A stretch of DNA of 20,481 bases from Deltaproteobacteria bacterium UBA3076 (GTDB lineage Bacteria; Desulfobacterota; Dissulfuribacteria; Dissulfuribacterales; UBA3076), in NCBI GenBank assembly GCA_002367355.1, contig DFBQ01000080.1:1-20481 (forward strand). Direction: 5' to 3'. Positions 7,665 to 16,985 of this stretch are shown here, piece after piece. Position 1 is the first letter of the stretch. Every line of letters starts with the position of its first letter. The notes under the pieces are model-generated. The model did no database searches and was not told the DNA's origin. It worked only from the letters and a program-made list of their open reading frames with translations. Both the position numbers and the translations under genes were made by a program.

Positions 7665-9821
7665 TCACTCCCCTGCTACCACCTCAAAGTTGATGTGCAT
7701 CCGGGCGACATTGACAGCCTTAACCCTGACCCTCACCATTTGTCCTAGATGAAAGATCCTGTGGGTCCTTCGCCCAACAAGGCGCTGTCTGTCCTGATCG
7801 AGCACATAATAATCATCCACTATGTCTACCAGGCGGACAGCTCCGGATATGAACATGTCCTTGAGTTCAACAAAAAAACCAAAGGAGATCACGCCGGATA
7901 TTATACCTTCAAATACTTCACCGATCTTGTCTGCCATGAAGCGGACCTTGAGCCTGTCAAACATCTCTCTTTCAGCTTCCATGGCCCCTCTCTCCCGAAC
8001 CGAGCAATGCTGTCCCAGGGTTTCAAGCTGCTCTCCAGTGTAAACAGGGCGTTTCCTTGTCAGTTTCATGTTGGCTTTCAGAATCCTGTGGACGATCAGG
8101 TCAGGGTAACGGCGAATCGGCGATGTGAAGTGCAAATAAGTGGGGGAAGCCAGGCCAAAGTGTCCGATATTTTGGGATGAATATACTGCCTGTTTCATGG
8201 TCCTGAGTAGTACCGTGTTTATTATATACTCATGGGGCTTGCCTGATGCCTCTTTGAGCACTTTCTGACACCATTTCGGACTTATTTCCTCAGGCGCCTT
8301 GATATTCATTCCCAGAATCCGAGCAAAGCCTACAAACTCGTTTACCTTATCCCGTGCAGGTGACTCATGAACACGATACATTGCAGGTATGTCTTTTTTA
8401 GTCAAAAAGAGAGCAACGGCCTCGTTTGCAGCTATCATGAATTCTTCGATAATACGATGGGCTATGCTTCTTTCCCGCCGGACGATCTCTTCCAGATTCC
8501 CCCTGATCCCCAGGATCATTTCAGGCTCCGGAAGATCAAAGTCAATACTCCCTCTCTGGCGGCGTCTTTCGGAAAGGGCCTCTGCCAGCTCTGCCATCCA
8601 TTTTAAGTGCTCAATATGTTTCCTGTTTTTGGCTATCAGGTCCTTGTCTTTGTTGACCAGTATGCAGCGCACTTCTTTATAGGTGAACCTGCAATGGCTC
8701 CTGATTACGGCCTTGAAAAAATTGGCACGCCTGACATTTGCCTCTCTGTCAAAACAAATATTAACCGCAATTGCCAGGCGGTCTTCCTCGGGAATCAGAC
8801 TGCACAGGTGGTTGGACAGCGTCTCTGGGAGCATGGGTACTACGGCATTGGGAAAATATACACTTGTGCCTCGCTCAATGCCTGTCTGGTCAACAGGGCT
8901 ATTATCCGGCACATAGTGACTTACATCGGCAATGGCCACAGTGAGAACAAAGCCTGTGCGGGTCTTCTTGACAAATACGGCGTCATCAAAGTCCCTTGCC
9001 TGCTCCCCATCTATTGTTACCAGCGGTAGATCCCGGAGATCCTTGCGGCCCTGGATGTCGTCCGGGACAACAGCCCGGGGTAATGCCTCGGCCTGAGCCA
9101 TGGCATCAGGTGGAAAGATGTGCGGAAGACCGTGCTTATGTATGACTATCTTGGTCTGCACACCCATGTCGTCAGGATTCCCAAGGACTTCCACAACCCG
9201 TCCTTCAGGGTTCCTTCCCTCTGAAGGAAAGTTTTCAATTTTCGCCAATACAACCTGGCCGTTCCTGGCCTTTGCTGTATATTTATTGGGAACCATGATT
9301 TCATAGAGCAACTTGTTATCTTCAGGGAGTACGGTTGATACGCTTCTGCCTTTCTGAAATGTCCCCACTACACGATCCACACCCCGTTCAAGCACTCTTA
9401 GTATGGAACCTTCAATGCCCTTTCCACTGGTTTTTTCCACCCTTGCCACCACATGATCACCATGGACAGCACCCTTGAGAGCGCGCGCAGGGATGAATAC
9501 GTCATCGCCTTTCCCTGCCTCCGGTTGTACAAAACCAAAACCATCCGGATGGACTGACAATCTTCCGGTAACCAGTTTCATAAGGTCGGAGATGCCGTAC
9601 CTGTCGCCTTTGAGCAGGACTAATTTGCCTTCACGAACAAGGCCGGTCACTATGGCCCTTGCCTTATTTCTTTCCTCTGGCCTCAGGTGGGATAAATGTA
9701 TTATCTCCCGGAGATAAAGGGGCCGCCCCACATTGCGCATTACCGTCAGAATACGTTCGGGGGAAAGAGGGGGAAGCTTCTCGGATTTCCGGCTGGATTT
9801 TGCTTTGAGTTTTCTTGACAT
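7665..9821 (-). CDS. rnr: Ribonuclease R, 3'-5' exoribonuclease
   Basis: Processive 3'-5' exonuclease that degrades structured RNA. Domains in order: a Lys/Arg-rich start, an HTH_12 winged helix (about residues 20-75), two cold-shock domains, the RNB catalytic domain and a C-terminal S1 domain (FEGIISGVISFGFFVELKDM). The catalytic block TIDGEQARDFDDAVF gives Asp271, Asp277, Asp279 and Asp280, equal to the E. coli cluster; RRYPDLIVHR closes the RNB domain. The frame is open to a TTG at 9866, but ATG 9821 (718 residues) is preferred because it is canonical and begins directly at the basic N-terminus. Neither has a clear ribosome site. Only 35 bases separate its stop from the hydrogenase small subunit, so read-through transcription is possible. 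Confidence 0.95.
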   Translation of the reverse strand: MSRKLKAKSSRKSEKLPPLSPERILTVMRNVGRPLYLREIIHLSHLRPEERNKARAIVTGLVREGKLVLLKGDRYGISDLMKLVTGRLSVHPDGFGFVQPEAGKGDDVFIPARALKGAVHGDHVVARVEKTSGKGIEGSILRVLERGVDRVVGTFQKGRSVSTVLPEDNKLLYEIMVPNKYTAKARNGQVVLAKIENFPSEGRNPEGRVVEVLGNPDDMGVQTKIVIHKHGLPHIFPPDAMAQAEALPRAVVPDDIQGRKDLRDLPLVTIDGEQARDFDDAVFVKKTRTGFVLTVAIADVSHYVPDNSPVDQTGIERGTSVYFPNAVVPMLPETLSNHLCSLIPEEDRLAIAVNICFDREANVRRANFFKAVIRSHCRFTYKEVRCILVNKDKDLIAKNRKHIEHLKWMAELAEALSERRRQRGSIDFDLPEPEMILGIRGNLEEIVRRERSIAHRIIEEFMIAANEAVALFLTKKDIPAMYRVHESPARDKVNEFVGFARILGMNIKAPEEISPKWCQKVLKEASGKPHEYIINTVLLRTMKQAVYSSQNIGHFGLASPTYLHFTSPIRRYPDLIVHRILKANMKLTRKRPVYTGEQLETLGQHCSVRERGAMEAEREMFDRLKVRFMADKIGEVFEGIISGVISFGFFVELKDMFISGAVRLVDIVDDYYVLDQDRQRLVGRRTHRIFHLGQMVRVRVKAVNVARMHINFEVVAGE

Positions 9822-10059
9822 GTAAAGACTATACGTTGAGGGCTTGAAGGGGTCAAGAAATGACAATAATGATCATAGAGGATATCTTCCTATTGCAATT
9901 TGCTGTAACTCGTTCGCGTTTAACCAATAGCATGGGGCATTTCGCCGTCGCATGAAGATTTTTTTATGTACATTGATTGCCTTATGGACTTGTTACAGTA
10001 TTACTCTGTTACGTTTGAACATGGCTGAAAACACATTACCGTTCGCGAATTCCAATGAT

Positions 10060-10329
10060 TTATTCCTTTACGTGTCCTAAGGGAAATCGTGACGCGTGGT
10101 ATAATGGGTAATGGTGTAGCCGGTTGTAATGATTGATCTGCAGATTCTTGGCACTCAATACAGCTCTATACAAAGGGTTGAACTTTTCTGTAAAGACATT
10201 TAAGCTTTTTGCCTGAGTTACCCAACCCAATTTTACCTCTACCGGCAGGACCTCACCACTTTTTTCTACTAGAAATTCGGCGTCTTTCATTTTGTGGTTT
10301 ACACTTTTCGAGGTTGGTTCTTTAGTCAT
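10060..10329 (-). pseudogene. C-terminal fragment of a DUF4143 ATPase
   Basis: The 89-residue frame carries DAEFLVEKSGEVLPVEVKLG, then AKSLNVFTEKFNP, and ends with HYPLYHASRFPLG. This is the pattern of the C-terminal DUF4143 domain of AAA-type ATPases, where the E and VEVK residues recall a nuclease-like fold. The whole AAA module (Walker A and B) and the start of DUF4143 are missing. Upstream sequence on the minus strand is AT-rich and shows no continuation. Frames 9867-10059, between this fragment and rnr, hold no recognisable feature. The fragment is most likely a relic; an expressed small protein cannot be excluded, as the frame opens with ATG. Confidence 0.65.
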
Positions 10330-10915
10330 CTATTTTGAATATCGAACCGCAGAATGATGTCGTTGGGATTTCATTGCCCCGCTCAGGGGATTGAGACTGC
10401 TTGCCCTTCCGCCATTTTTTTTCATTGACCAAAGGGAGGATGTATTTTTTTTCCAAATTCAAAAAAAGTAATTTTGATCTTCTTTTTCATTTAGTTTGAA
10501 TTTAGTTTGGCTCTTTTTTTTATTCTTATGCTATATTGTGACAAAAATTCATGATTTTATAATTGCGGAGCTTAATGTCGATTTGAGCGTAAGTTGCCCT
10601 GTCCACCGCCAGAATGAAAAGTTTCGACTTCCTTCAGCATGGTGAAACTGTAAAAGAAATGAAGGTAGAGTGGCTTTAACCTCTGCGGTCGTAGGGTTTG
10701 CCAACCTGCTCATAATTGGCGTGGGTTCCTTACATTGGAGGTAGCATTAGCGGGTAAAATTACACGTTTTCGCTTTCAACACCTTAAAATTAATAGAAAA
10801 ATTCAAAATTAGCCTCTGCTGATAACGTAAGGGTATGCTTTAACGTCAGAGTTGACCATATTTATTCCGGCCATTTCTGACCATTTTCACATTCGCGTCA
10901 ATACGGGGTAAAGAC
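10330..10915 (+). other. AT-rich intergenic stretch with possible promoter
   Basis: About 590 bases without a convincing gene. Long T and A runs are common in 10415-10520. TGCTATATT at 10529-10537 could be an extended -10 element on the plus strand, but the -35 is poor and it lies about 380 bases before the next gene. A 21-codon frame from ATG 10614 is too short to support. No recognisable riboswitch or sigma-54 site was found by eye. Confidence 0.4.
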
Positions 10916-13243
10916 ATGGATAAGAACATAACTGAAAAACAGGTTATTTCCAAGATTGGGAAACTATTGGTCAAAGAACGCCTTGTAAAGAAAAAGGATG
11001 TTGAAAAGGCCCTTAAAATCCAAAAAGAAGAAATTGAAGAAGCAAGTCATCCCCTAGGTACACTGCTTGTCAAAAAAGGGCTGATTTCAGAAGATCAACT
11101 CCAATACCTTCTGGATCATCCCTGTCTGCGAAAACATATCGGGAAATTGGCGATTCAAATGGGATTAGTTGATAAGAAACAGATGGAGGAATGTTTCAAG
11201 AACAAGAAACCGAATGAGCTGATTGGCGATGCCCTGATAAAAGAAGGACTTGCCACGGCTAATGATGTGAAAGGTTTGCTGATTCAACAAGCTGGCGGAA
11301 CGAAACTGGGTCAGCTTGCGCTAAAATCCGGTATGATACGTGAAGAAGATTTGGATAACATTCTAAATCTCAAGACATATCAAAGAACCCTTGGCGAAAT
11401 ACTATGTGATTTGAATATCATTACACCTATAGATCTCAATCGTATTCTCCAGAAGTACAATAAGCATCAAAGGCTTGGAAATGTTTTGGTAAAACAGCAA
11501 ATCATTAATGAGCGACAGCTTAAAGAGGCCCTTTATGAGCAGAAACATAGGGTTGGGTACTTGGGCAACATATTGATAAAAAAGAATTTTGTTACTCCTG
11601 AGCAGCTTTATGCCGCTTTATCCAGGCAGTATAATATTGAGTTTAGAAAACTAGACGGGTTTGATTTAAGCCAAAGCCAGATAAACACGCTTTCAGCTTT
11701 TATTAGTCAACATTATGCAGCAAAAAATCGAATTCTGCCGCTATCCTGTGAAAAAAACCGGCTTACACTGGCAGTATCAGATGTAGACAGTCTCCAGATT
11801 GTCCATGACCTAAGTTTCATGTATTCCCAATTCAGGATTGATTGTGTTTTGATAACTGATGAAAAATTCAAAGCAATTTTCGAGACTCTTTACGGCGAGA
11901 GGTTAATGGATACCGAAACGGTGGATGAGATAAAGCATGTCGAGGATGTCGAGGATGTCGAGAGTGTAGTAATCGATATCGAAGACGCCGATATCAAGAA
12001 AACACGGTCAGACATCTACGGTATCTCAGACATGCAGGTACAAGAACTTGTTAATCATATAATCAGGTATGGCCTAATGAAGAATGCCAGCGATATTCAC
12101 ATAGAGCAGGACCGCAGAGACGTAAAAGTCCGCTACAGAATTGATGGAGTGCTTCAAACTTTCACGCAGCCACCGCTTGATACAAAGCTACGGGATACAA
12201 TAGGAGAAGTCATTTCTAGAATCAAGATCATGTCTAACCTTGATATAGCTGAAAAACGCTTACCACAGGATGGGGCTTTCAGGATAACTTATTCTGACAA
12301 GACAAAAAATAATAAAGTCCATATCGACTTCAGGGTTGCCGTGTGCCCGGCTATAATTGGCGAAAACATAACGATAAGGGTACTCGATCCCCGGAAAGCG
12401 AATAAGGGGCTCGATAATCTGGGTCTTTCCGAACATATCCTGGAACCGCTTAAGCAGCTCCTTAAGAGCCCCGCAGGAATGGTCCTTTTGACAGGCCCGA
12501 CAGGAAGTGGAAAGACTTCAACCCTTTATGGCGCACTGCAGTTTATATACGACCCCGGGCTCAAGATCATTACCGCAGAAGATCCGATCGAATACAGCAT
12601 TCCAGGGATTATGCAGACACAAGTCAACACCAAGATTAATCTTACATTTTCAAGACTACTTCGATCTTTTTTGAGACTTGACCCGGATATCATACTGATT
12701 GGCGAAATCCGGGATAGTGAAACGGCAAGCATAGGATTTGACGCCGTTCAGACAGGACATCTTCTTTTGAGCACACTTCACACAACTGATTCTACAAATG
12801 TTATTTCCAGACTCTATGGCCTTAACGTTGAACGTAACCAGGTTGCTTCAGGCCTGATGGGAGCCCTTGCCCAGAGGCTTGTAAGAAGAATCTGTCCTTC
12901 ATGCAGTTCAGAATATGTTCCCACCGAAGAAGAATGGAGCCTATTGTTTAAAGACTATCCTGCTGATCTTACTTTCTATAAGGCAGAAGGTTGTGAACTA
13001 TGTGATTATACAGGATATAACGGTCGTACCCTGATTTCGGAATTCTTTATAATTAATAAGGAAATTTCACTGGCCCTCATTAGAGGGGCCGAAGAAAAAG
13101 AAATCAGGAGGATGGCCATAGAAGGTGGTATGAAGACAATGCTTGACGATTGTATTTTAAAATTGAATCAAACAACATTGTCAGAGATTATCAGAGTCAT
13201 GCCTCATGAAATGATAAAAGAATTCAAATCGAAGACAAATTGA
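10916..13243 (+). CDS. PilB/GspE-type assembly ATPase with eight MshEN-like motifs
   Basis: Hexameric secretion ATPase that powers type IV pilus or type II secretion assembly at the inner membrane. C-terminal half: Walker A GPTGSGKTS (527-535), Asp box ITAEDPIEY (552-560), Walker B LDPDIILIGEIRD (588-600), His box TGHLLLSTLHT (613-623) and a zinc site Cys660/Cys663/Cys693/Cys696. The N-terminal 240 residues contain eight copies of an LGxxLvxxgli...ql..aL motif starting at residues 14, 47, 75, 103, 131, 159, 187 and 216. The last two (RLGNVLV... and YLGNILI...) best match the c-di-GMP-binding MshEN pair. An acidic linker (about 333-359) joins the halves. Start: ATG after GGGGTAAAGAC. No pilin, PilC, PilT or Gsp genes are adjacent. 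Base composition is more AT-rich than its neighbours. Confidence 0.92.
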   Translation: MDKNITEKQVISKIGKLLVKERLVKKKDVEKALKIQKEEIEEASHPLGTLLVKKGLISEDQLQYLLDHPCLRKHIGKLAIQMGLVDKKQMEECFKNKKPNELIGDALIKEGLATANDVKGLLIQQAGGTKLGQLALKSGMIREEDLDNILNLKTYQRTLGEILCDLNIITPIDLNRILQKYNKHQRLGNVLVKQQIINERQLKEALYEQKHRVGYLGNILIKKNFVTPEQLYAALSRQYNIEFRKLDGFDLSQSQINTLSAFISQHYAAKNRILPLSCEKNRLTLAVSDVDSLQIVHDLSFMYSQFRIDCVLITDEKFKAIFETLYGERLMDTETVDEIKHVEDVEDVESVVIDIEDADIKKTRSDIYGISDMQVQELVNHIIRYGLMKNASDIHIEQDRRDVKVRYRIDGVLQTFTQPPLDTKLRDTIGEVISRIKIMSNLDIAEKRLPQDGAFRITYSDKTKNNKVHIDFRVAVCPAIIGENITIRVLDPRKANKGLDNLGLSEHILEPLKQLLKSPAGMVLLTGPTGSGKTSTLYGALQFIYDPGLKIITAEDPIEYSIPGIMQTQVNTKINLTFSRLLRSFLRLDPDIILIGEIRDSETASIGFDAVQTGHLLLSTLHTTDSTNVISRLYGLNVERNQVASGLMGALAQRLVRRICPSCSSEYVPTEEEWSLLFKDYPADLTFYKAEGCELCDYTGYNGRTLISEFFIINKEISLALIRGAEEKEIRRMAIEGGMKTMLDDCILKLNQTTLSEIIRVMPHEMIKEFKSKTN

Positions 13244-13308
13244 CCTTAGAAGGTACATTGGAACACGGATTGAAGCGCCCAAATGCCCCTTTTCGCAATC
13301 ATACCGGC

Positions 13309-14472
13309 TTATACTGAAGATATGATTATCTCGACCCCGGCCTCTTTCAACAGGGCTATCGCTGTACCTTCACGCGTACTGGCCACTGTTATCTGATCCG
13401 GTTTAAGAGAAAGTAACCATTTCCCCACCAGATATCCGCGCTTGCGTTCTTCACGCCAGTATGGGTTTTCTATAAATTCCCGTTCCAGGACCTTTCCTGT
13501 CTCTCGCTCCATTGTCTCGATCAGGAACCATGGAGCCCTGGCAATATTTTCAGCCATCTTTCCTTCCGGACCGGTAACCGGCCGAACAGAATGTAAAATG
13601 GGGGAGTGGCTGTAATGGGGCCTGATTCTCGACATAACCACCCTTGGAAACTGATTCAATATGTCCTCTTCCAGGCGGTCTGATACCCGGTCGGCAATCT
13701 CATGTGACTTGGTCCTGAGAACCACATCAAGATCCACAATAAAACGCCCGCCGGCAGTCCTGCTGAGACAGCGCTCAACTTTTGAGATCAGTGGATGGGA
13801 CTCCACCAGCTTTATGATGGCCCGCTCTGTGTCCCTGTCTATTGAGGCGTCTAAAAGGTCCTTCAATGCCATTATCAAAAGCTGTCCACCAGACCTGAAG
13901 ACAAAAATAGACACAATGGCTGCTGCCCATCTATCCAGAGCATATCCGAAATGGGCACCTATCAGACCCAAAAGGACCACTCCGGTTGAAAGGCTGTCTG
14001 CCAGATAATCCCTGGCGTCCGCAATCAGGACAGGAGAGTTCAGCCTTCTACCGGCACGGAGCTGGAAAAAACCAAACAGCCACGATACCACCAGAGAACC
14101 TGCAGCAACCGGAAAGGCCAGAGAGACATCCGGGATTTTGTCAGGGCCGAATATTGCATTTCGCCCAATCTCATAGGCTGCCAACAGCACAGCCATAGAG
14201 ATCACCAGTGTCGCCACGGTCTCCGCCTTGTAAAGGCCATAAGGAAATGAGGGGTGGCGTTTCCCGGCCACCCAGAGGCCGACATACGCTGCCCCGGAGG
14301 CGAGTACGTCCGTGGCAGAGTGTATGGCATCACTAATCAGGGCCGTGCTGTTTGCAAAAACTCCTGCCAGGCCTTTTGCCACAGAGAGCAAGAGATTAAG
14401 CCCCACAGAGAAGGCTGCCCTTCGTCGTGCTGTCTTGAGCCCTGAATCCTTGTTTGGTTTTGTCTCTGTCAA
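13309..14472 (-). CDS. Cation diffusion facilitator with C-terminal NifX-like domain
   Basis: Inner-membrane metal/proton antiporter, about six transmembrane segments (residues 20-220). The TM2 metal site is HSATD (His51, Asp55) and the TM5 site is DYLAD (Asp155, Asp159). The HxxxD/DxxxD pair differs from the HxxxD/HxxxD of typical zinc exporters and recalls manganese or iron types; the substrate is not decided by this. The cytoplasmic CDF dimer domain follows (about 220-300). The last 75 residues (FLIETMERETGKVLEREFIE to VEIIISSV) match the NifX/NifB-like cofactor-binding fold (PF02579). Start is TTG at 14472; there is no other start before the membrane region. It lies 53 bases after comEC; a weak TTGTAA-16-TATATA promoter sits in that gap. 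It converges with the ATPase gene. Confidence 0.9.
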   Translation of the reverse strand: MTETKPNKDSGLKTARRRAAFSVGLNLLLSVAKGLAGVFANSTALISDAIHSATDVLASGAAYVGLWVAGKRHPSFPYGLYKAETVATLVISMAVLLAAYEIGRNAIFGPDKIPDVSLAFPVAAGSLVVSWLFGFFQLRAGRRLNSPVLIADARDYLADSLSTGVVLLGLIGAHFGYALDRWAAAIVSIFVFRSGGQLLIMALKDLLDASIDRDTERAIIKLVESHPLISKVERCLSRTAGGRFIVDLDVVLRTKSHEIADRVSDRLEEDILNQFPRVVMSRIRPHYSHSPILHSVRPVTGPEGKMAENIARAPWFLIETMERETGKVLEREFIENPYWREERKRGYLVGKWLLSLKPDQITVASTREGTAIALLKEAGVEIIISSV

Positions 14473-14525
14473 TTTATTTTCCGCCCGGGATATCGTTTCT
14501 GTATATATAATCGTATGACCAGAAT

Positions 14526-16982
14526 TTACAAATTATGAGCCAGGTAAGTATCAACCGAAATCTCATTACCGTTTATTTCAACACACACTGTTCCGTCCAG
14601 ATCAGTCCTCAGGAGATTACTTCCGGCATTCCTGTATCTTTCCAGGACCTGAGGGTTTGGAAGTTTCAAACTGTTCCTCCACCCCACGGGCACAATCGCT
14701 ATTTCAGGTCGAATTTGCCCAACGAATTCACTACTGCTGGATGTCTTGCTGCCGTGATGCGGCACCACTAATACATCCACGGGTCCAAGTCCCTCTTTCA
14801 ACAGGCATTGCTCCCTGGTCCTGCCTATATCCCCTGTAAGGAGTATCGAGCGCATACCGTAGTCCAATTCAACCACCAGGGATCTGCCATTTTTGCCACG
14901 GGCGCCCCCGCACCCTGTGGAAGGCCAGACCTTTACCATGACGTCACCTACATACTCCGTCCCGCCTTCTCGCCACACTCTGTGCCTGACCCCGCGCTGA
15001 GCACAGGCCTCAAGTAGTTGCTTCCAGGAAAGATTTTTTGAAATATCTTCATTGGTCCAGAGCTCTCTCACGGGAAACTGCCTCACAAGGGCGGCAAGGC
15101 CGCCCATGTGATCCTGCTCAGGGTGAGATAATACGATAACGTCTATTTTCCTGTAGCCAAGGTGTCTGATAAACGGCGCAACTATCCTTTCTCCTATATC
15201 AAAATACGGGCTTCTCAGACCTCCCCCATCCATTACCATGAGTTTCCCTTCCGGCAGCTCCGCTACCTGTGATGTCCCCTGGCCGACATCCAACACGTGA
15301 AGTCTCAAGCTGTCCTGATGGGAAAGGTCCCGCTCCCTATATGCAGAAGCTGACAAAAGGAGAATAAAGAACAGTATGGCCAAGGCCCTGGATATCTTCC
15401 AACGCCTCATCAAGGCAAAAGATCCCAGAAAAAGATAGAACAGAGATACCTGCAAAATACTTGGCCTTGGGACCCATACAGCAGACCAGCTCCACCCCGA
15501 AACAAAATTTATGAAAATAACCAGATAATGCAGAAGCAGGCCCACTCCTTGCCACAGGCCTGATGTCAATTCCGGGAAAAAGGGCAACAGGATTGCTCCA
15601 AACAACAAACCAGGGAGAATGACAAAACTTGTCACCGGTACTACCAAAAGGTTGGGCAGCAATCCCACAAGGCATATACGCTGAAAGTGCCATGCCACAA
15701 AAGGCGCCGTGGCAAGTGTTGCAATCAGGGTTACCAGGATAAAGCCTCTTATATAGATCCAAAAAGTCTTTTGACCTTCTCGCTCTTTCTCTTCCGGCAC
15801 AGATCTCAGGTATGAAGAAAACATGATCAAGAAAAAGACTGCCGCAAAGGAGAGCTGAAAAGATATGCCAAAAAGGTATAGGGGATTAAAGATGAGCAAA
15901 GCCCATGCTGCCAAGGCAAGAGAATTAAGAGGCGTCTGCGGTCTGTCAATCAGAAAGGCAGTACCGAATGCAAGGATCATTACCATTGCCCGCACGGCAG
16001 AAGGCGAAAAACCGGCCATACCCGCATAAGTCACCGCTCCAATCAGTGCCATGGATGTGGCAATCTTCTTCACGGGGAACCGGAGCGTAACCCACTCTGA
16101 CCTGAGAAGTAATATCCTTGCAAGACCTCCGATTAACAGGGCGGCCAGGGCCATGTGTATGCCTGATACAGCCAGCAGGTGGCCGATTCCGGCCCTGGCA
16201 AACGCCTCCTTGAGATTATTGGATAACCATGCCCTCTCGCCAAGTAACAGGGCCATGGCAATACCCCTGGCAGGTCCGTCAAGACAGCGGTCTATGCCCA
16301 GCATGATTGCTCTTCGTCCTGATTCCAGCCAGTACCGGAGCAAAGACATGTCACTTGAGCTCAGGCTGTGCCCAACTTGGGAAAACCTGAGTGGATGATT
16401 TACAAAACCCTTTACCTTCACCCCCCTTATGGCCCACCAGTTCTCCTGATCAAAGGCCCCCGGCGTCTTGAAATTTCTTACAGGGCGAAGGCTTGCGGCA
16501 AAACGTATCCAGTCTCCCGGAGAGACGTCCCGGGCACGTATTCCCAATACCGTGAGGCTCATGATGCCTGAGACGGAAAGATCGCCTGAAGGGGTGTGAC
16601 TTTCATAAGCAGCCACCAGAAGCCTCACACCATCATTTGCAGGGAGTGGGGCACGTATCACCTGGCCGGTGATTATGTGTTTTCCCGGTATGTTTGCAAG
16701 GCTGAGAAGATCCTGAGATCTGTCTTCCAGGGACCTGCAAGACAAATCCAGATGCCAAAAGCCCATGGCAAAAAGTACCAGGGCTGCCCCGATCCAGGGT
16801 AAAAGGACTCTTAAAATCCTCCTGGATGCATCTTTTGAGCACGCACCAAACAGGAGCAATCCGGATCCGAATGCGCCAATGATGCACAGAAACCAGCCGG
16901 ACAACTCAGGATATCCAGTGTGGGCAGCAGAGATCCCGAGCCCGAAAGGGAAAAGCAGCAGGGCTAAAGGACTGGGAGACAC
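14526..16982 (-). CDS. comEC: ComEC/Rec2-type DNA uptake channel protein
   Basis: Polytopic membrane protein thought to carry single-stranded DNA across the inner membrane in natural transformation. The three-part plan is complete: an N-terminal DUF4131 region with hydrophobic helices and an OB-like periplasmic part (1-220), the Competence domain (LLGERAWLSNNLKEAFARAG, then GHLLAVSGIHMAL) and a C-terminal metallo-beta-lactamase domain starting near LRLHVLDVGQGTS. The latter keeps the SHPEQDHMGG metal motif, LLTGDIG and VVPHHGS, so a nuclease role is plausible. At 818 residues it is full length. The GTG start lies 3 bases after the tmk stop without a clear ribosome site, suggesting translational coupling. 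No other competence genes are in the window. Confidence 0.94.
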   Translation of the reverse strand: MSPSPLALLLFPFGLGISAAHTGYPELSGWFLCIIGAFGSGLLLFGACSKDASRRILRVLLPWIGAALVLFAMGFWHLDLSCRSLEDRSQDLLSLANIPGKHIITGQVIRAPLPANDGVRLLVAAYESHTPSGDLSVSGIMSLTVLGIRARDVSPGDWIRFAASLRPVRNFKTPGAFDQENWWAIRGVKVKGFVNHPLRFSQVGHSLSSSDMSLLRYWLESGRRAIMLGIDRCLDGPARGIAMALLLGERAWLSNNLKEAFARAGIGHLLAVSGIHMALAALLIGGLARILLLRSEWVTLRFPVKKIATSMALIGAVTYAGMAGFSPSAVRAMVMILAFGTAFLIDRPQTPLNSLALAAWALLIFNPLYLFGISFQLSFAAVFFLIMFSSYLRSVPEEKEREGQKTFWIYIRGFILVTLIATLATAPFVAWHFQRICLVGLLPNLLVVPVTSFVILPGLLFGAILLPFFPELTSGLWQGVGLLLHYLVIFINFVSGWSWSAVWVPRPSILQVSLFYLFLGSFALMRRWKISRALAILFFILLLSASAYRERDLSHQDSLRLHVLDVGQGTSQVAELPEGKLMVMDGGGLRSPYFDIGERIVAPFIRHLGYRKIDVIVLSHPEQDHMGGLAALVRQFPVRELWTNEDISKNLSWKQLLEACAQRGVRHRVWREGGTEYVGDVMVKVWPSTGCGGARGKNGRSLVVELDYGMRSILLTGDIGRTREQCLLKEGLGPVDVLVVPHHGSKTSSSSEFVGQIRPEIAIVPVGWRNSLKLPNPQVLERYRNAGSNLLRTDLDGTVCVEINGNEISVDTYLAHNL

Positions 16983-16985
16983 GTG

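Noticed and set aside
10561..10915. c-di-GMP riboswitch or sigma-54 promoter before the MshEN ATPase
   Set aside because: No match to the GEMM core was seen, and candidate GG/GC pairs have the wrong spacing (11 instead of 10).
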